A stretch of 8,320 nucleotides of DNA from Spirochaetales bacterium (GCA_028723145.1 JAQYFM010000111.1:1-8320); one strand, 5' to 3'. Counted from the first letter of the stretch, positions 1 to 7,221 are shown. Notes: a model not told the origin generated them from the letters alone. Program-made: numbers and translations.

Positions 1-510
1 GGTTCTTCATTTCTAGGTTTTACTTTTATAACTAGAACTAGCAATGAAGGATTAGGTTATTGCAAGCCAAAGGAAAAGAAGCTAAGTAAATTTGAAGATA
101 AAATTCGAGAGATTACTTCTAGAAGTAGAGGTGTTGCATTTAGTGTTGTAGTACAAGAATTAAACGCTTATATACGTGGATGGATTAACTACTACGCTAG
201 AAGTAATATACTTACATATATCAAGGAAAAAGCCCCTTGGATAAGAAGACGGCTTAGGCAATATCTTTGGAAACAATGGAAGACACCAGGTAACCGTAGG
301 GATAATCTTAGAGAATTAGGTGTACCAAAATGGAAACTTGACAAGATAACATGCTATTCAAGTTGCAGATGGTATAAAATGGGGCATATACTAGGTGCAT
401 ACATTACGAACGATATTCTCTTAAGCAAATTCAAACTAATGGATATCGAAGGAGAATATAAACGTCTTCACAAAGAAAGACGCTTATTGGATAGGACATA
501 CAACTCTTAG
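1..510 (+). CDS. ltrA-like: Group II intron reverse transcriptase/maturase, C-terminal part
   Basis: An open frame runs from the first base of the window to TAG at 508-510 (169 codons); the start lies upstream of the window. It begins in the last conserved block of the reverse transcriptase domain (FLGFTF, visible residues 4-9). It continues into the maturase X domain, with the diagnostic stretch ELNAYIRGWINYYARS (about residues 53-68), then the basic RRRLRQYLWKQWKTPGNRR segment. Proteins of this family copy the intron RNA into DNA and help it splice and insert. No Cys-rich HNH endonuclease domain follows: the protein ends at ...LLDRTYNS. Integration would then depend on another primer, as in endonuclease-less introns. 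No frameshift is seen in the visible part. Confidence 0.93.
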   Translation, partial: GSSFLGFTFITRTSNEGLGYCKPKEKKLSKFEDKIREITSRSRGVAFSVVVQELNAYIRGWINYYARSNILTYIKEKAPWIRRRLRQYLWKQWKTPGNRRDNLRELGVPKWKLDKITCYSSCRWYKMGHILGAYITNDILLSKFKLMDIEGEYKRLHKERRLLDRTYNS

Positions 511-529
511 CTTGAGTTTGTATTCATTT

Positions 530-602
530 GAACCGCCGTATACCAGACCGGTACGTACGGTGGTGTGAGAGGAAAGCCCCTACAGGGGCCTACCTACTCG
601 AT
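530..602 (+). ncRNA. Group II intron domains V and VI
   Basis: Domain V (about 530-566) folds as a lower 9-bp stem ACCGCCGTA (532-540) with TACGGTGGT (556-564). Above it are an upper stem TACC (541-544)/GGTA (550-553) and the two-base CG bulge at 554-555 that is characteristic of this catalytic domain. Domain VI follows: GCCCC (576-580) pairs with GGGGC (585-589), and AGG (570-572) with CCT (593-595). An unpaired A at 596, seven bases from the proposed 3' end, is the likely branch point. The fold was worked out by eye. Confidence 0.85.
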
Positions 603-604
603 TG

Positions 605-639
605 AAAAATTAAAAAGGTCGAAATTAATCGACCTTTTT
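605..639 (-). terminator. Rho-independent terminator of glgA-glgC
   Basis: On the minus strand AAAAAGGTCG (639-630) pairs perfectly with CGACCTTTTT (621-612) around an 8-base loop, and a second T run (609-605) follows. It begins 31 bases after the glgC stop. The A/T arms are symmetrical, so it could also stop transcription leaving the group II intron on the plus strand. Confidence 0.85.
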
Positions 640-670
640 GAGAACAGTTTTTTCTTAACCCTGTAGGGAA

Positions 671-1975
671 TCAGATAACAGTACCTGACTTAATTACAGC
701 GTTCTTGTTGATGACGATAATTCCGTCGTGGATTGAGTACATCTCGAAATCGCCTTCTGGACGAGGGATGTCATCAATACCAATTCTACAACCATCACCA
801 ATTCTTACGTTCTGGTCAATGATTGCTCTTCTAATAATAGTACCCTTACCAATACCAATGTTTGGGATACCTCTTCTAGCATTTTCAGCTCTTTCTTCTT
901 CTGTTTCATAGTGGCTAGCACCCATGCAGTATACACCGTCAAGAGAAGCACCAGACTCAATGATAGTTCTTACACCAACGATTGAGTTAACAATGTAAGC
1001 GTTAGTGATGATAGAACCTTCAGAAGCGAGGGAGTAAGAAATATTACAGAAGTTCATCTTAGTTGCAGGAAGGTGTCTTCTGTGTGTATAAATCGGCATT
1101 TCCTCATTGTAGAAGTTGAACTGAGGTGCGATAGAAGCAAGATTAAGGTTACATTCATAGAATGCCTTGATTGTTCCGATATCTTCCCAGAAGCTATCAA
1201 ATAGATATGCTGCTACTGGTCTTGTCTTAATTACTTCTGGAATGATTTCTTTACCGAAATCTGTGAAGTCGTTATTAAGCATCTCTTCCATTGCCTTAGC
1301 ATTGAAGATATAGATACCCATACTTGCAAGATATTCATTAGATGCATCAACTTTCTTATTTAATTCTTTCTGCATGAATTCTTCATGTACACGATATGCT
1401 GAGATATCCATGTCACTAGCTGGCTTCTCGTAGAAAGACTTAATCATACCTTGTTCATCAGCTCCGATGATACCAAGGCCTGTAGCTTCAGATCTTGAAA
1501 TAGGCTTAGCAGCAATTGTAAGCTCAGCACCTGTTTCAATATGTCTGTCGAGCATATCTCTGAAGTCCATAGAATAGAGCTGGTCACCTGAAAGAATAAT
1601 GTAATAATCAGCATTCTGATCATGGAAGTGCTTGAGGTTCTTTCTTACAGCATCAGCTGTACCCTGATACCAGCTTTCTGATGTATATGTTTGTTCAGCA
1701 GCAAGAATCTCTACAAAGCCACCTGAGAACTGATCAAACTGATATGTATTTACAATGTGGTTATGTAATGAAGCTGTATTGAACTGAGTCAAAACATAAA
1801 TCTGGTTAATTCCACTGTTCAAGCAGTTTGAAATAGGAATATCAACGAGACGATATTTACCTGCAAATGGAACAGCTGGTTTTGATCTATCCATTGTTAA
1901 AGGATAGAGTCTTGTGCCTCTACCACCACCAAGAATAATAGCGATAGCTTTTTTCTTTTTTCCCTTACCTTTCAT
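671..1975 (-). CDS. glgC: Glucose-1-phosphate adenylyltransferase (ADP-glucose pyrophosphorylase)
   Basis: Cytoplasmic enzyme that makes ADP-glucose from glucose-1-phosphate and ATP, the committed step of glycogen synthesis. The 434-aa product starts with a Lys-rich leader, then the nucleotide-binding loop LGGGRGTRLYPLT (15-27) and SKPAVPFAGKYRLVD (31-45). WYQGTADAV (102-110), SGDQLYSMD (129-137), the EKP sugar-phosphate motif (183-185) and FWEDIGT (262-268) follow. The C-terminal part is a left-handed beta-helix rich in Ile and Gly. The phrases YVLTQFNTASL and RRHLPATKM and the ending KSGTVI look more like plant and cyanobacterial enzymes than the E. coli type. The ATG overlaps the glgA stop in ATGA, with GGAGG (1986-1982) well placed upstream, so the two are translationally coupled. 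Codon use (for example CAG for Gln) looks more like that of highly expressed genes than glgA does. Confidence 0.97.
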   Translation of the reverse strand: MKGKGKKKKAIAIILGGGRGTRLYPLTMDRSKPAVPFAGKYRLVDIPISNCLNSGINQIYVLTQFNTASLHNHIVNTYQFDQFSGGFVEILAAEQTYTSESWYQGTADAVRKNLKHFHDQNADYYIILSGDQLYSMDFRDMLDRHIETGAELTIAAKPISRSEATGLGIIGADEQGMIKSFYEKPASDMDISAYRVHEEFMQKELNKKVDASNEYLASMGIYIFNAKAMEEMLNNDFTDFGKEIIPEVIKTRPVAAYLFDSFWEDIGTIKAFYECNLNLASIAPQFNFYNEEMPIYTHRRHLPATKMNFCNISYSLASEGSIITNAYIVNSIVGVRTIIESGASLDGVYCMGASHYETEEERAENARRGIPNIGIGKGTIIRRAIIDQNVRIGDGCRIGIDDIPRPEGDFEMYSIHDGIIVINKNAVIKSGTVI

Positions 1976-3411
1976 TTGGTACCTCCAAGTAGTTTACCAT
2001 ATATCTTAATATATTCTTCTGCACTTTCATTCCAAGAGAAATCACTCTTTAACGCATTAATACGTGCTTCAGTAAAATGTACTTTATCATTATAGAATGT
2101 TATCGCTTGGTTAACAATGTTATAAATTGAATTTGGACTAAGTTCCTCGAAAAGGAATCCATTTCCATGGATAATATCTTCATTAATGTTGATGATACTA
2201 TCAGCAAGTCCACCTGTTTTATGAGCAATTGGAAGTGTTCCATAAACAAGTGAATACATTTGATTTAGCCCACAAGGTTCATAACGTGATGGCATTAAGA
2301 AGTAATCACATGCACCTTCTACGATATGAGATAGTTCTTGAGAGAAAACAATATTAACACTTACATTGTCAAATCTAGCACCAATATCCTTTAATTTATC
2401 TTCATATCGTTTATCACCAGTACCGATGATAATAAATTGACATTTACCTTCTCTTGCAATTTTCTCAAGGGCAGGAACATCACCATCTAAGAGCTCATGG
2501 AAACCTTTTTGATCAGCAATTCTACTAATCATACCAATTAGTGGAATATCTGGATTTTCAGCCAAATTAAACATCTTCTGAGCCTTAAGCTTTAACTTTG
2601 CTTTTCCACTTTGATCTTTTGCTGAAAAATGTTCTTCAAAGAATACATCTTTCTTTGGATCCCATTCTTTTTTATCAATGCCATTAAGAATTCCAGAAAG
2701 GGTATTTGATCTTGATTTTAATAAATCATTTAAACCGCATCCTTGTTCTGCTGTTTGGATTTCTTTTGCATAAGTAGGGGATACTGTTGTAATGTGATCT
2801 GCATATTCAAGTCCGCTTTTTAGCATATTAAAGCGTTTTTCTAAGCCTTTTCCAGAAAGAAGTTTTTCAGTAGGTTTAACATTAGAACGAATTAAATCAA
2901 AGCGTGAGAAATCACCTTGGTAGGCAAGATTATGAATAGTAAATACTGTTTTTACTTTTAACTTTTCTTCTTTTGCAAGGTACATTGCAGGACCAGCAGT
3001 CCAGTCATGAGCATGTAATACATCTACTTTCCAATCACTTTGCTTAATATATTCAATAGCGGCTTTAGAAAGAAGTAAAAATCTGTATGCATTATCACTA
3101 TATGGTGAAAAAGAAGTATCGCCATAAATACCTTTTCTTGCTGAAAAAAGTGGGTGGTCAATTGCAAGGTAATCAACTTTCTGAACCTTTTTTACCAAAA
3201 TTGTAATTGTTTCTTCTTTTGATAAAGTTGATACAGTAATAGTTCTTTCTTTCTTAAATCCTTTTTTGTCAATGAACCCATATAAAGGCATCATAACCTT
3301 TACAGAGTTTCCTGTTTTATTAATAGACGACGAAAGAGCTCCAACAACATCTGCAAGTCCACCAGATTTTGAAAATGGAACAGTTTCGGAAGTTAGCATC
3401 AAAATGTTCAT
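1972..3411 (-). CDS. glgA: Glycogen (starch) synthase, ADP-glucose type
   Basis: GT5-family glycosyltransferase that adds glucose from ADP-glucose to the growing alpha-1,4-glucan. The 479-aa product has the N-terminal KSGGLADV loop (K15, ADP-glucose binding), HAHDW (133-137), NGID (243-246), SRIADQKG (296-303) and PSRYEPCGLNQ (374-384) with the family's conserved Glu378. TGGLADS follows (399-405). Length is normal. The ATG at 3411 was chosen because MNILMLTSETVPFSKSGG matches the usual family N-terminus. A longer frame begins at a TTG at 3450, but that codon overlaps the -35 region of the promoter and adds 13 residues foreign to the family. No Shine-Dalgarno lies before the ATG (see the promoter at 3418-3446). 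First gene of glgA-glgC. Confidence 0.96.
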   Translation of the reverse strand: MNILMLTSETVPFSKSGGLADVVGALSSSINKTGNSVKVMMPLYGFIDKKGFKKERTITVSTLSKEETITILVKKVQKVDYLAIDHPLFSARKGIYGDTSFSPYSDNAYRFLLLSKAAIEYIKQSDWKVDVLHAHDWTAGPAMYLAKEEKLKVKTVFTIHNLAYQGDFSRFDLIRSNVKPTEKLLSGKGLEKRFNMLKSGLEYADHITTVSPTYAKEIQTAEQGCGLNDLLKSRSNTLSGILNGIDKKEWDPKKDVFFEEHFSAKDQSGKAKLKLKAQKMFNLAENPDIPLIGMISRIADQKGFHELLDGDVPALEKIAREGKCQFIIIGTGDKRYEDKLKDIGARFDNVSVNIVFSQELSHIVEGACDYFLMPSRYEPCGLNQMYSLVYGTLPIAHKTGGLADSIININEDIIHGNGFLFEELSPNSIYNIVNQAITFYNDKVHFTEARINALKSDFSWNESAEEYIKIYGKLLGGTK

Positions 3412-3417
3412 AGTTAA

Positions 3418-3446
3418 ATTACACAATAGCCTTTTCTCGAAGTCAA
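3418..3446 (-). promoter_or_regulatory. Sigma-70-type promoter of glgA-glgC, predicted leaderless
   Basis: TTGACT (3446-3441), a 17-base spacer and TGTAAT (3423-3418) each match the sigma-70 consensus at 5 of 6 positions. The -10 ends only 6 bases before the glgA ATG, so the expected start of transcription is the A of the ATG itself (3411). This agrees with the absence of a ribosome binding site. It lies directly after the terminator of the preceding unit. Confidence 0.7.
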
Positions 3447-3479
3447 GCAAAAAAGCCTAAATAAGTTAAAAAAAGGCAT

Positions 3480-3507
3480 AAAAAAGTCCGACAGGTGCAT
3501 TGTCGGA
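3480..3507 (-). terminator. Rho-independent terminator after the small exported-protein gene
   Basis: On the minus strand TCCGACA (3507-3501) pairs perfectly with TGTCGGA (3493-3487) around a 7-base loop and is followed by CTTTTTT (3486-3480). It begins 23 bases after the stop of the small gene, between that gene and the glgA promoter, and so separates the two units. Confidence 0.85.
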
Positions 3508-3529
3508 AATTACTGGATAAGCAAAATTA

Positions 3530-3790
3530 TTAAATTGAACTAACTTTAATTAATGATAAATTATCTATCTTATCAGATATGTTATCCAAGCAATAAGATT
3601 CCCCATTTACTGTAATACATTCAACCGTATAATAGTTTGTATTTGAAGTAATTTCATAAAAATTCTTTGAAAAAGTAATGTAAGCTTTTGAATATACTTC
3701 AGCTTTCATATTAAGTACTACTTTTTCTACCTTTGCAAAAAGGCTACATGAAATACTAATTAGGAAAAGAAGCATAACAATCCTTCTCAC
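3530..3790 (-). CDS. Small exported protein of unknown function
   Basis: An 86-aa protein of no family I recognise. It starts with a signal peptide: MRR, then a hydrophobic run (about 4-18) and a probable signal peptidase I site after SLFA (A19/K20). C15 within ISISC could instead be a poor spirochaetal lipobox. The mature part of about 67 residues is polar and Tyr/Asn/Ser-rich and has just two cysteines, C58 and C67, which could form a disulfide. The start is GTG at 3790, supported by AGGAG (3800-3796) five bases upstream; the next in-frame ATG (M6) would cut into the signal peptide. It lies 68 bases downstream of trxB but has its own strong promoter and its own terminator, which argues that the gene is real despite its size. 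A periplasmic location is inferred. Confidence 0.8.
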   Translation of the reverse strand: MRRIVMLLFLISISCSLFAKVEKVVLNMKAEVYSKAYITFSKNFYEITSNTNYYTVECITVNGESYCLDNISDKIDNLSLIKVSSI

Positions 3791-3817
3791 ATAATCTCCT
3801 TTTCCCCTGTTTCTTTT

Positions 3818-3846
3818 AAATTATCAAAATGTATTTCAGTTGTCAA
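3818..3846 (-). promoter_or_regulatory. Promoter of the small exported-protein gene
   Basis: A perfect TTGACA (3846-3841), a 17-base spacer ending in TGA (extended -10) and TAATTT (3823-3818). The predicted start of transcription is near 3811, giving a leader of about 20 nt that contains AGGAG. No terminator is visible between the trxB stop and this promoter, so read-through from trxB would also reach the gene. Confidence 0.75.
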
Positions 3847-3858
3847 TAATTAAGAATA

Positions 3859-4749
3859 TTAAGTTCGAGATATGTACTTTTCAGCCATATGAGCAGCTAA
3901 AGCACCATCACTAGCAGCTGTTACTACCTGTCTAAATGGGGTGGTTCGTACATCACCTGCAGCAAAAATACCATTTTGAGAAGTTCTTAATAATTCATCT
4001 GTAATAATAAAACCTGAATTATCTGTTTTGATTAAACCTTTGAATGGGGTTGATGCAGCTTCAATACCTGTGAAAATAAATACTCCATGAGTTTCAACTA
4101 CGCAGTTATCATCTAAAGTAATGGAAGTTACTTTATTATTTCCATTAATCGAAATAACATTTTTTTCTAAAAGTAGCTTGATATTCTTTGTTTCTTTTAC
4201 TCTATTAACAAGTATTTCCTGTGCTCTAAATTGGTTTCTTCTATGAATAAGAGTAACACTATTAGTAATTTTTGATAGATAAAGTGCTTCTGTTAAGGCT
4301 GTATCGCCTCCTCCAATTACAACAACATCTTTGCCCTTATAAAATGGTCCATCACATGTTGCACAGTAACTAACTCCACGACCTTCAAATTTATCTTCTC
4401 CAGTTACTCCTAGCTTCTTATGAGTTGCGCCTGTTGCGATAATTATTGCTTTTGCTTGATAACTATCATTTTCTCCAATAGCTGTGAAATAGTCTGACTT
4501 TGTTATACTTGTAATGTTGTCATATACTATTTCTGCTCCAAAGCTTTCCGCTTGTTTTTGTAAATTGTCAGCAAGAGTAAAACCAGATATTGGAGAGACT
4601 GAAGGGTAGTTTTCAATTTTGTCAATGTACATTAATTGGCCACCTGGTGCCATGCTTTCAACCACTAAAGTATCAAGGCCATATCTAGAGCAGTAAATTG
4701 CTGCACTTAATCCTGCGGCTCCTGCGCCAATTATGATTACATCTTTCAT
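3859..4749 (-). CDS. trxB: Thioredoxin reductase
   Basis: Cytoplasmic FAD flavoenzyme that passes electrons from NADPH to thioredoxin. The 296-aa length is a little short of the usual 310-320. FAD-binding GAGAAG lies at 8-13, the redox-active CATC at 129-132 followed by D133, the NADPH-binding loop GGGDTA at 146-151 with the HRR (169-171) typical of NADPH preference, and the second FAD motif FAAGD at 262-266. All key residues are present. The ATG overlaps the tsaB stop by one base (TAATG), with GAGGA a few bases upstream, so it is the last gene of the TPR-tsaE-tsaB-trxB operon and likely coupled to tsaB. Related ferredoxin-dependent flavin thioredoxin reductases exist, but the HRR motif favours NADPH. 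Confidence 0.96.
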   Translation of the reverse strand: MKDVIIIGAGAAGLSAAIYCSRYGLDTLVVESMAPGGQLMYIDKIENYPSVSPISGFTLADNLQKQAESFGAEIVYDNITSITKSDYFTAIGENDSYQAKAIIIATGATHKKLGVTGEDKFEGRGVSYCATCDGPFYKGKDVVVIGGGDTALTEALYLSKITNSVTLIHRRNQFRAQEILVNRVKETKNIKLLLEKNVISINGNNKVTSITLDDNCVVETHGVFIFTGIEAASTPFKGLIKTDNSGFIITDELLRTSQNGIFAAGDVRTTPFRQVVTAASDGALAAHMAEKYISRT

Positions 4750-5441
4750 TAGTTATCCTCGTTTGCAAGCTTTTTTAGAAGTGCTTCTTCAGCATCACTT
4801 CTTCTAATATAAATTGGTCCTTGTCCGATATCATCTTCACCTTGACTATGATATTGATCAATTCCAAGTTTAACCATAACACCACCTAAAGGACGGAAAC
4901 ATTGGTCATCAGTAATTATTTTTACTTTTGGATCAATTAAAGCTGAAAGCTTGTTTGAGAATGCTGTTGCATCTGGACCTGTTACCAATATTGAAGATTC
5001 ATTTTTAATTTCATCTAAAATATCTTCAGCATTTCCATCTAAGTCTTTAATTAACTTACCATCCTTATAAATTCCAATATAATAACGTTTCTTCTTTGCA
5101 TCAATAACACTAATTTTGATAGCTGGATAATCTGGAGTGGCTTCAGCAATTACTTGAAGTGTTGGTACACTAACTAATGGTATTCCAAGAGCTAGGGAAA
5201 TTCCTTTGAGCGTTGAGAATCCAATTCTTAAGGATGTAAAAGAACCTGGTCCTCGAGTTGCTACTAAAAGGTTTAAATCTTTAAAAGAAATATTAGATTC
5301 TCTTAAAATTGATTTTATCTCAGAGAGAAGTTCCTCTGAGTGTTGTCCATCCTTTTTTATCATGCGTACATCAAGATTATCATCATTTAAAAGAGCTATG
5401 TGTAATATAGCTGTTGATGTATCTACTGCAAGTACTTTCAT
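4749..5441 (-). CDS. tsaB: tRNA t6A biosynthesis protein TsaB
   Basis: ASKHA-fold protein of the TsaB-TsaD-TsaE complex that transfers threonylcarbamoyl to A37 of ANN-decoding tRNAs. TsaB is the catalytically inactive TsaD paralogue and serves as a scaffold. The 230-aa protein starts MKVLAVDTST, carries the family hallmark GPGSFTSLRIG (64-74) and ends with the PIYIRRSDAEE motif (about 209-219). Its length matches the family. It overlaps tsaE upstream by ATGA and trxB downstream by one base; AAAGGA lies about 8 bases before its ATG. The direct pairing with tsaE supports the assignment. tsaD and tsaC are not in the window. Confidence 0.95.
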   Translation of the reverse strand: MKVLAVDTSTAILHIALLNDDNLDVRMIKKDGQHSEELLSEIKSILRESNISFKDLNLLVATRGPGSFTSLRIGFSTLKGISLALGIPLVSVPTLQVIAEATPDYPAIKISVIDAKKKRYYIGIYKDGKLIKDLDGNAEDILDEIKNESSILVTGPDATAFSNKLSALIDPKVKIITDDQCFRPLGGVMVKLGIDQYHSQGEDDIGQGPIYIRRSDAEEALLKKLANEDN

Positions 5442-5857
5442 AGTTCTATTCCTTTAATATCGATAATTCTTTTTAAATCTTTATCAATAGTGATGTTAAT
5501 AAAGATTGTATTATCAGGAAGCATGTCTTCGATTTTTTCACTCCACTCAATCAGAGTTACTCCATCAGGGTAGAGGAAATCTTCTCCACCCATTGATTCA
5601 AACTCATCTTCGCCACTTAATCTGTATAAATCTAGATGATACATCTTTAAAACACCATCATATTCTTGTACTAGGGTGAAAGTAGGGCTAACTATTGCTT
5701 CTGTAATACCTAAGCCTTCAGCAAATCCTTTTGCAAATACAGTTTTGCCTGCACCTAAAGAACCTCTAAGTGAAATTACAGAACCTTTAACAACTTTTTT
5801 TGAAAGATTAAATCCTAATTGTTTTGTTTCTTTTTCACTTTGAGAATAATAAATCAT
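5438..5857 (-). CDS. tsaE: tRNA t6A biosynthesis ATPase TsaE
   Basis: Small P-loop ATPase that drives turnover of the TsaB-TsaD complex in t6A synthesis. The 139-aa product has Walker A GSLGAGKT (32-39; many homologues have GDLGAGKT), the conserved SPTFTLVQEY (57-66), HLDLYRL (74-80) and LIEWSE (102-107), all family hallmarks. Length is close to the usual 140-155. Its ATG overlaps the stop of the TPR gene (ATGA). A strong AAGGAGG about 7 bases upstream falls inside the last codons of that gene, just past the His/Cys repeats. Confidence 0.96.
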   Translation of the reverse strand: MIYYSQSEKETKQLGFNLSKKVVKGSVISLRGSLGAGKTVFAKGFAEGLGITEAIVSPTFTLVQEYDGVLKMYHLDLYRLSGEDEFESMGGEDFLYPDGVTLIEWSEKIEDMLPDNTIFINITIDKDLKRIIDIKGIEL

Positions 5858-7221
5858 TGTTTATCCTCCTTGTGGCAATGACATTCATGTTCATCATCGT
5901 GGCAATGACATTCATGTTCATCATCGTGGCAGTGACATTCATGTTCATCATCGTGGCAGTGACATTCATGTTCATCATCATGACAGTGACATTCATGTTC
6001 ATCATCATGACAGTGACATTCATGATCTTCATTTAAGTCGTTGACTGTATATTTATCAACGTTTTCTTGAGTAAGGTTATGAACAATTTCTTCTTGAATT
6101 AATTGACCAAATTCTTCTCCTGTTTTAGCAGTGTACTCACTCATCATGTATTTTATTTGTCTATCTTCAGGTGCAATTAGACGAGCTTTTTCAATCCATT
6201 CCTTTGCTTCATCGAATTCTTCATCCTGTAGGTGTAGAAATGCAAGGTTGGAGATTAAGGTCAAATTATCACTATCCATATCAACAGCTATATCAAGATA
6301 GCTTTTAGCTAAATCTCTATTACCATTTTCAAGAGAACAAATACTAAGTTCGTTATAGATATCTGGATTAGCTTCGCCAAGTTCAAGACATTTTAATAGA
6401 GATTTTTCTGCTTCTTGATAGTTATTTAGCTTTCTTAAAGCCCAACCTTTAATAAAATGTCCATGCCATAACTTTGGATTTTTGCTAATAAACTTCTCAA
6501 TTACTTCAAGAGCTTTATCTTCTTCTTCAAGCATCATGAAATCATATGCTTGTTTAATTTCAAGATCGCTATCAAGTTGAAGTTTTACATCTTTATACAT
6601 TTGCTTTAGCTTTTGCTTTTTCTCACCCTCTGTTGCTACAGCTAGATAACGTGATAAATACTCTGCAGCTTCATCTAAATTACCTAAATATGTATGAAGA
6701 CTTCCTAATTCAGCTAAGATATTTTCATCTTCACCGAATTTCTCAAGGCCTTCTTCTAGAGTTCTTAATGCTTTATCTAGATAAAAGTCTTCACCTTTCT
6801 CATCTTTATCTTTTTTACAATATTGAGACCATGAAGTATAAAATGCTGATAAATTAATACATGATGCACTTTGAGGCATTAAATGATATACATCCAAAAA
6901 TAGCTCTTCAGCAAATGGATAATCTTTTTGTTTTTCCTTCGCAATTGCTGCTGTGTTTAATTCTTGAACACAGTTACCTTGAACAGCAAACACAAATGCG
7001 CGGTAATAATCAAAATACTTATGGTTAGGATCATAAGCAATAATAGTTAACATACCTGCTACAATGGCTTCCATTGTAACATTCTCAGGTGTTATTTTCT
7101 GTTTTCCAACAACTTGAACTGGAAGCTGAATATCGCTTCTTATTTGAAAGTTTCCAATTTTCCTCTCCATTGTTTTTGGGAGGCTAATGTATTTGATTTC
7201 ATCCAATCTTGAGTTACTCAT
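5854..7221 (-). CDS. TPR-repeat protein with a His/Cys-rich repetitive C-terminal tail
   Basis: A 455-aa protein with no signal peptide or membrane segment seen, so probably cytoplasmic. Residues 1-115 form an alpha/beta region I do not recognise. About 150-355 is a set of tetratricopeptide helix pairs (for example 168-195, 252-282, 288-317 and 322-350), normally a protein-binding scaffold. Residues 400-455 are five copies of HECHCHDDE plus a last HECHCHKEDKQ: 18 His and 12 Cys in all, a composition expected to bind soft metal ions such as Zn, Ni or Cu. The function is unknown; a metal store, metal sensor or chaperone adaptor are all conceivable. It heads the operon with tsaE, tsaB and trxB (ATGA overlap with tsaE). 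No Shine-Dalgarno precedes ATG 7221; M18 at 7170 is an alternative start but has none either. Confidence 0.88.
   Translation of the reverse strand: MSNSRLDEIKYISLPKTMERKIGNFQIRSDIQLPVQVVGKQKITPENVTMEAIVAGMLTIIAYDPNHKYFDYYRAFVFAVQGNCVQELNTAAIAKEKQKDYPFAEELFLDVYHLMPQSASCINLSAFYTSWSQYCKKDKDEKGEDFYLDKALRTLEEGLEKFGEDENILAELGSLHTYLGNLDEAAEYLSRYLAVATEGEKKQKLKQMYKDVKLQLDSDLEIKQAYDFMMLEEEDKALEVIEKFISKNPKLWHGHFIKGWALRKLNNYQEAEKSLLKCLELGEANPDIYNELSICSLENGNRDLAKSYLDIAVDMDSDNLTLISNLAFLHLQDEEFDEAKEWIEKARLIAPEDRQIKYMMSEYTAKTGEEFGQLIQEEIVHNLTQENVDKYTVNDLNEDHECHCHDDEHECHCHDDEHECHCHDDEHECHCHDDEHECHCHDDEHECHCHKEDKQ
5873..6034 (-). repeat. 27-bp tandem repeat (minisatellite) encoding HECHCHDDE units
   Basis: Six contiguous 27-bp units start at 5873, 5900, 5927, 5954, 5981 and 6008. 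The last is conserved only over its first 17 bases. Units differ at very few positions and neighbours share variants: GGCAAT in the first two, GGCAGT in the next two, GACAGT in the last two (plus strand). The unit is nine codons, so gain or loss of copies keeps the frame and changes only the number of His/Cys blocks. There are no spacers. Confidence 0.97.

Larger units (their letters stand above)
1..602 (+). mobile_element. Group II intron, 3' portion (left end outside window)
   Basis: The 3' part of a bacterial group II retrointron is visible: the end of the intron-encoded protein, followed after 20 bases by domain V and domain VI. The intron probably ends at the AT of CTACTCGAT (601-602), the usual AY 3' end. 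It lies on the strand opposite to all other genes in the window and abuts the glgC terminator, which starts 3 bases further on. The 5' end, domains I-III and most of the reverse transcriptase are outside the window, so it cannot be told whether the element is intact. The protein appears to lack an HNH endonuclease domain, as in several bacterial classes including class C. Confidence 0.9.

Noticed and set aside
3412..3450. Longer glgA starting at TTG 3450
   Set aside because: The 13 extra residues do not resemble the family, the TTG overlaps the -35 region, and MNILMLTSE fits the usual N-terminus.
5873..6034. CRISPR array
   Set aside because: The 27-bp units are directly contiguous with no spacers and encode protein in the frame of the TPR gene.
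5824..6036. Long repetitive open frames on both strands across the 27-bp repeats
   Set aside because: They are shadows of the tandem repeat inside the TPR gene; frames stay open only because the unit length is a multiple of three.
6633..6857. Plus-strand 74-codon open frame inside the TPR gene
   Set aside because: Antisense shadow of the TPR coding sequence; Leu/Tyr-rich composition is what reversed Glu/Lys-rich helices give.
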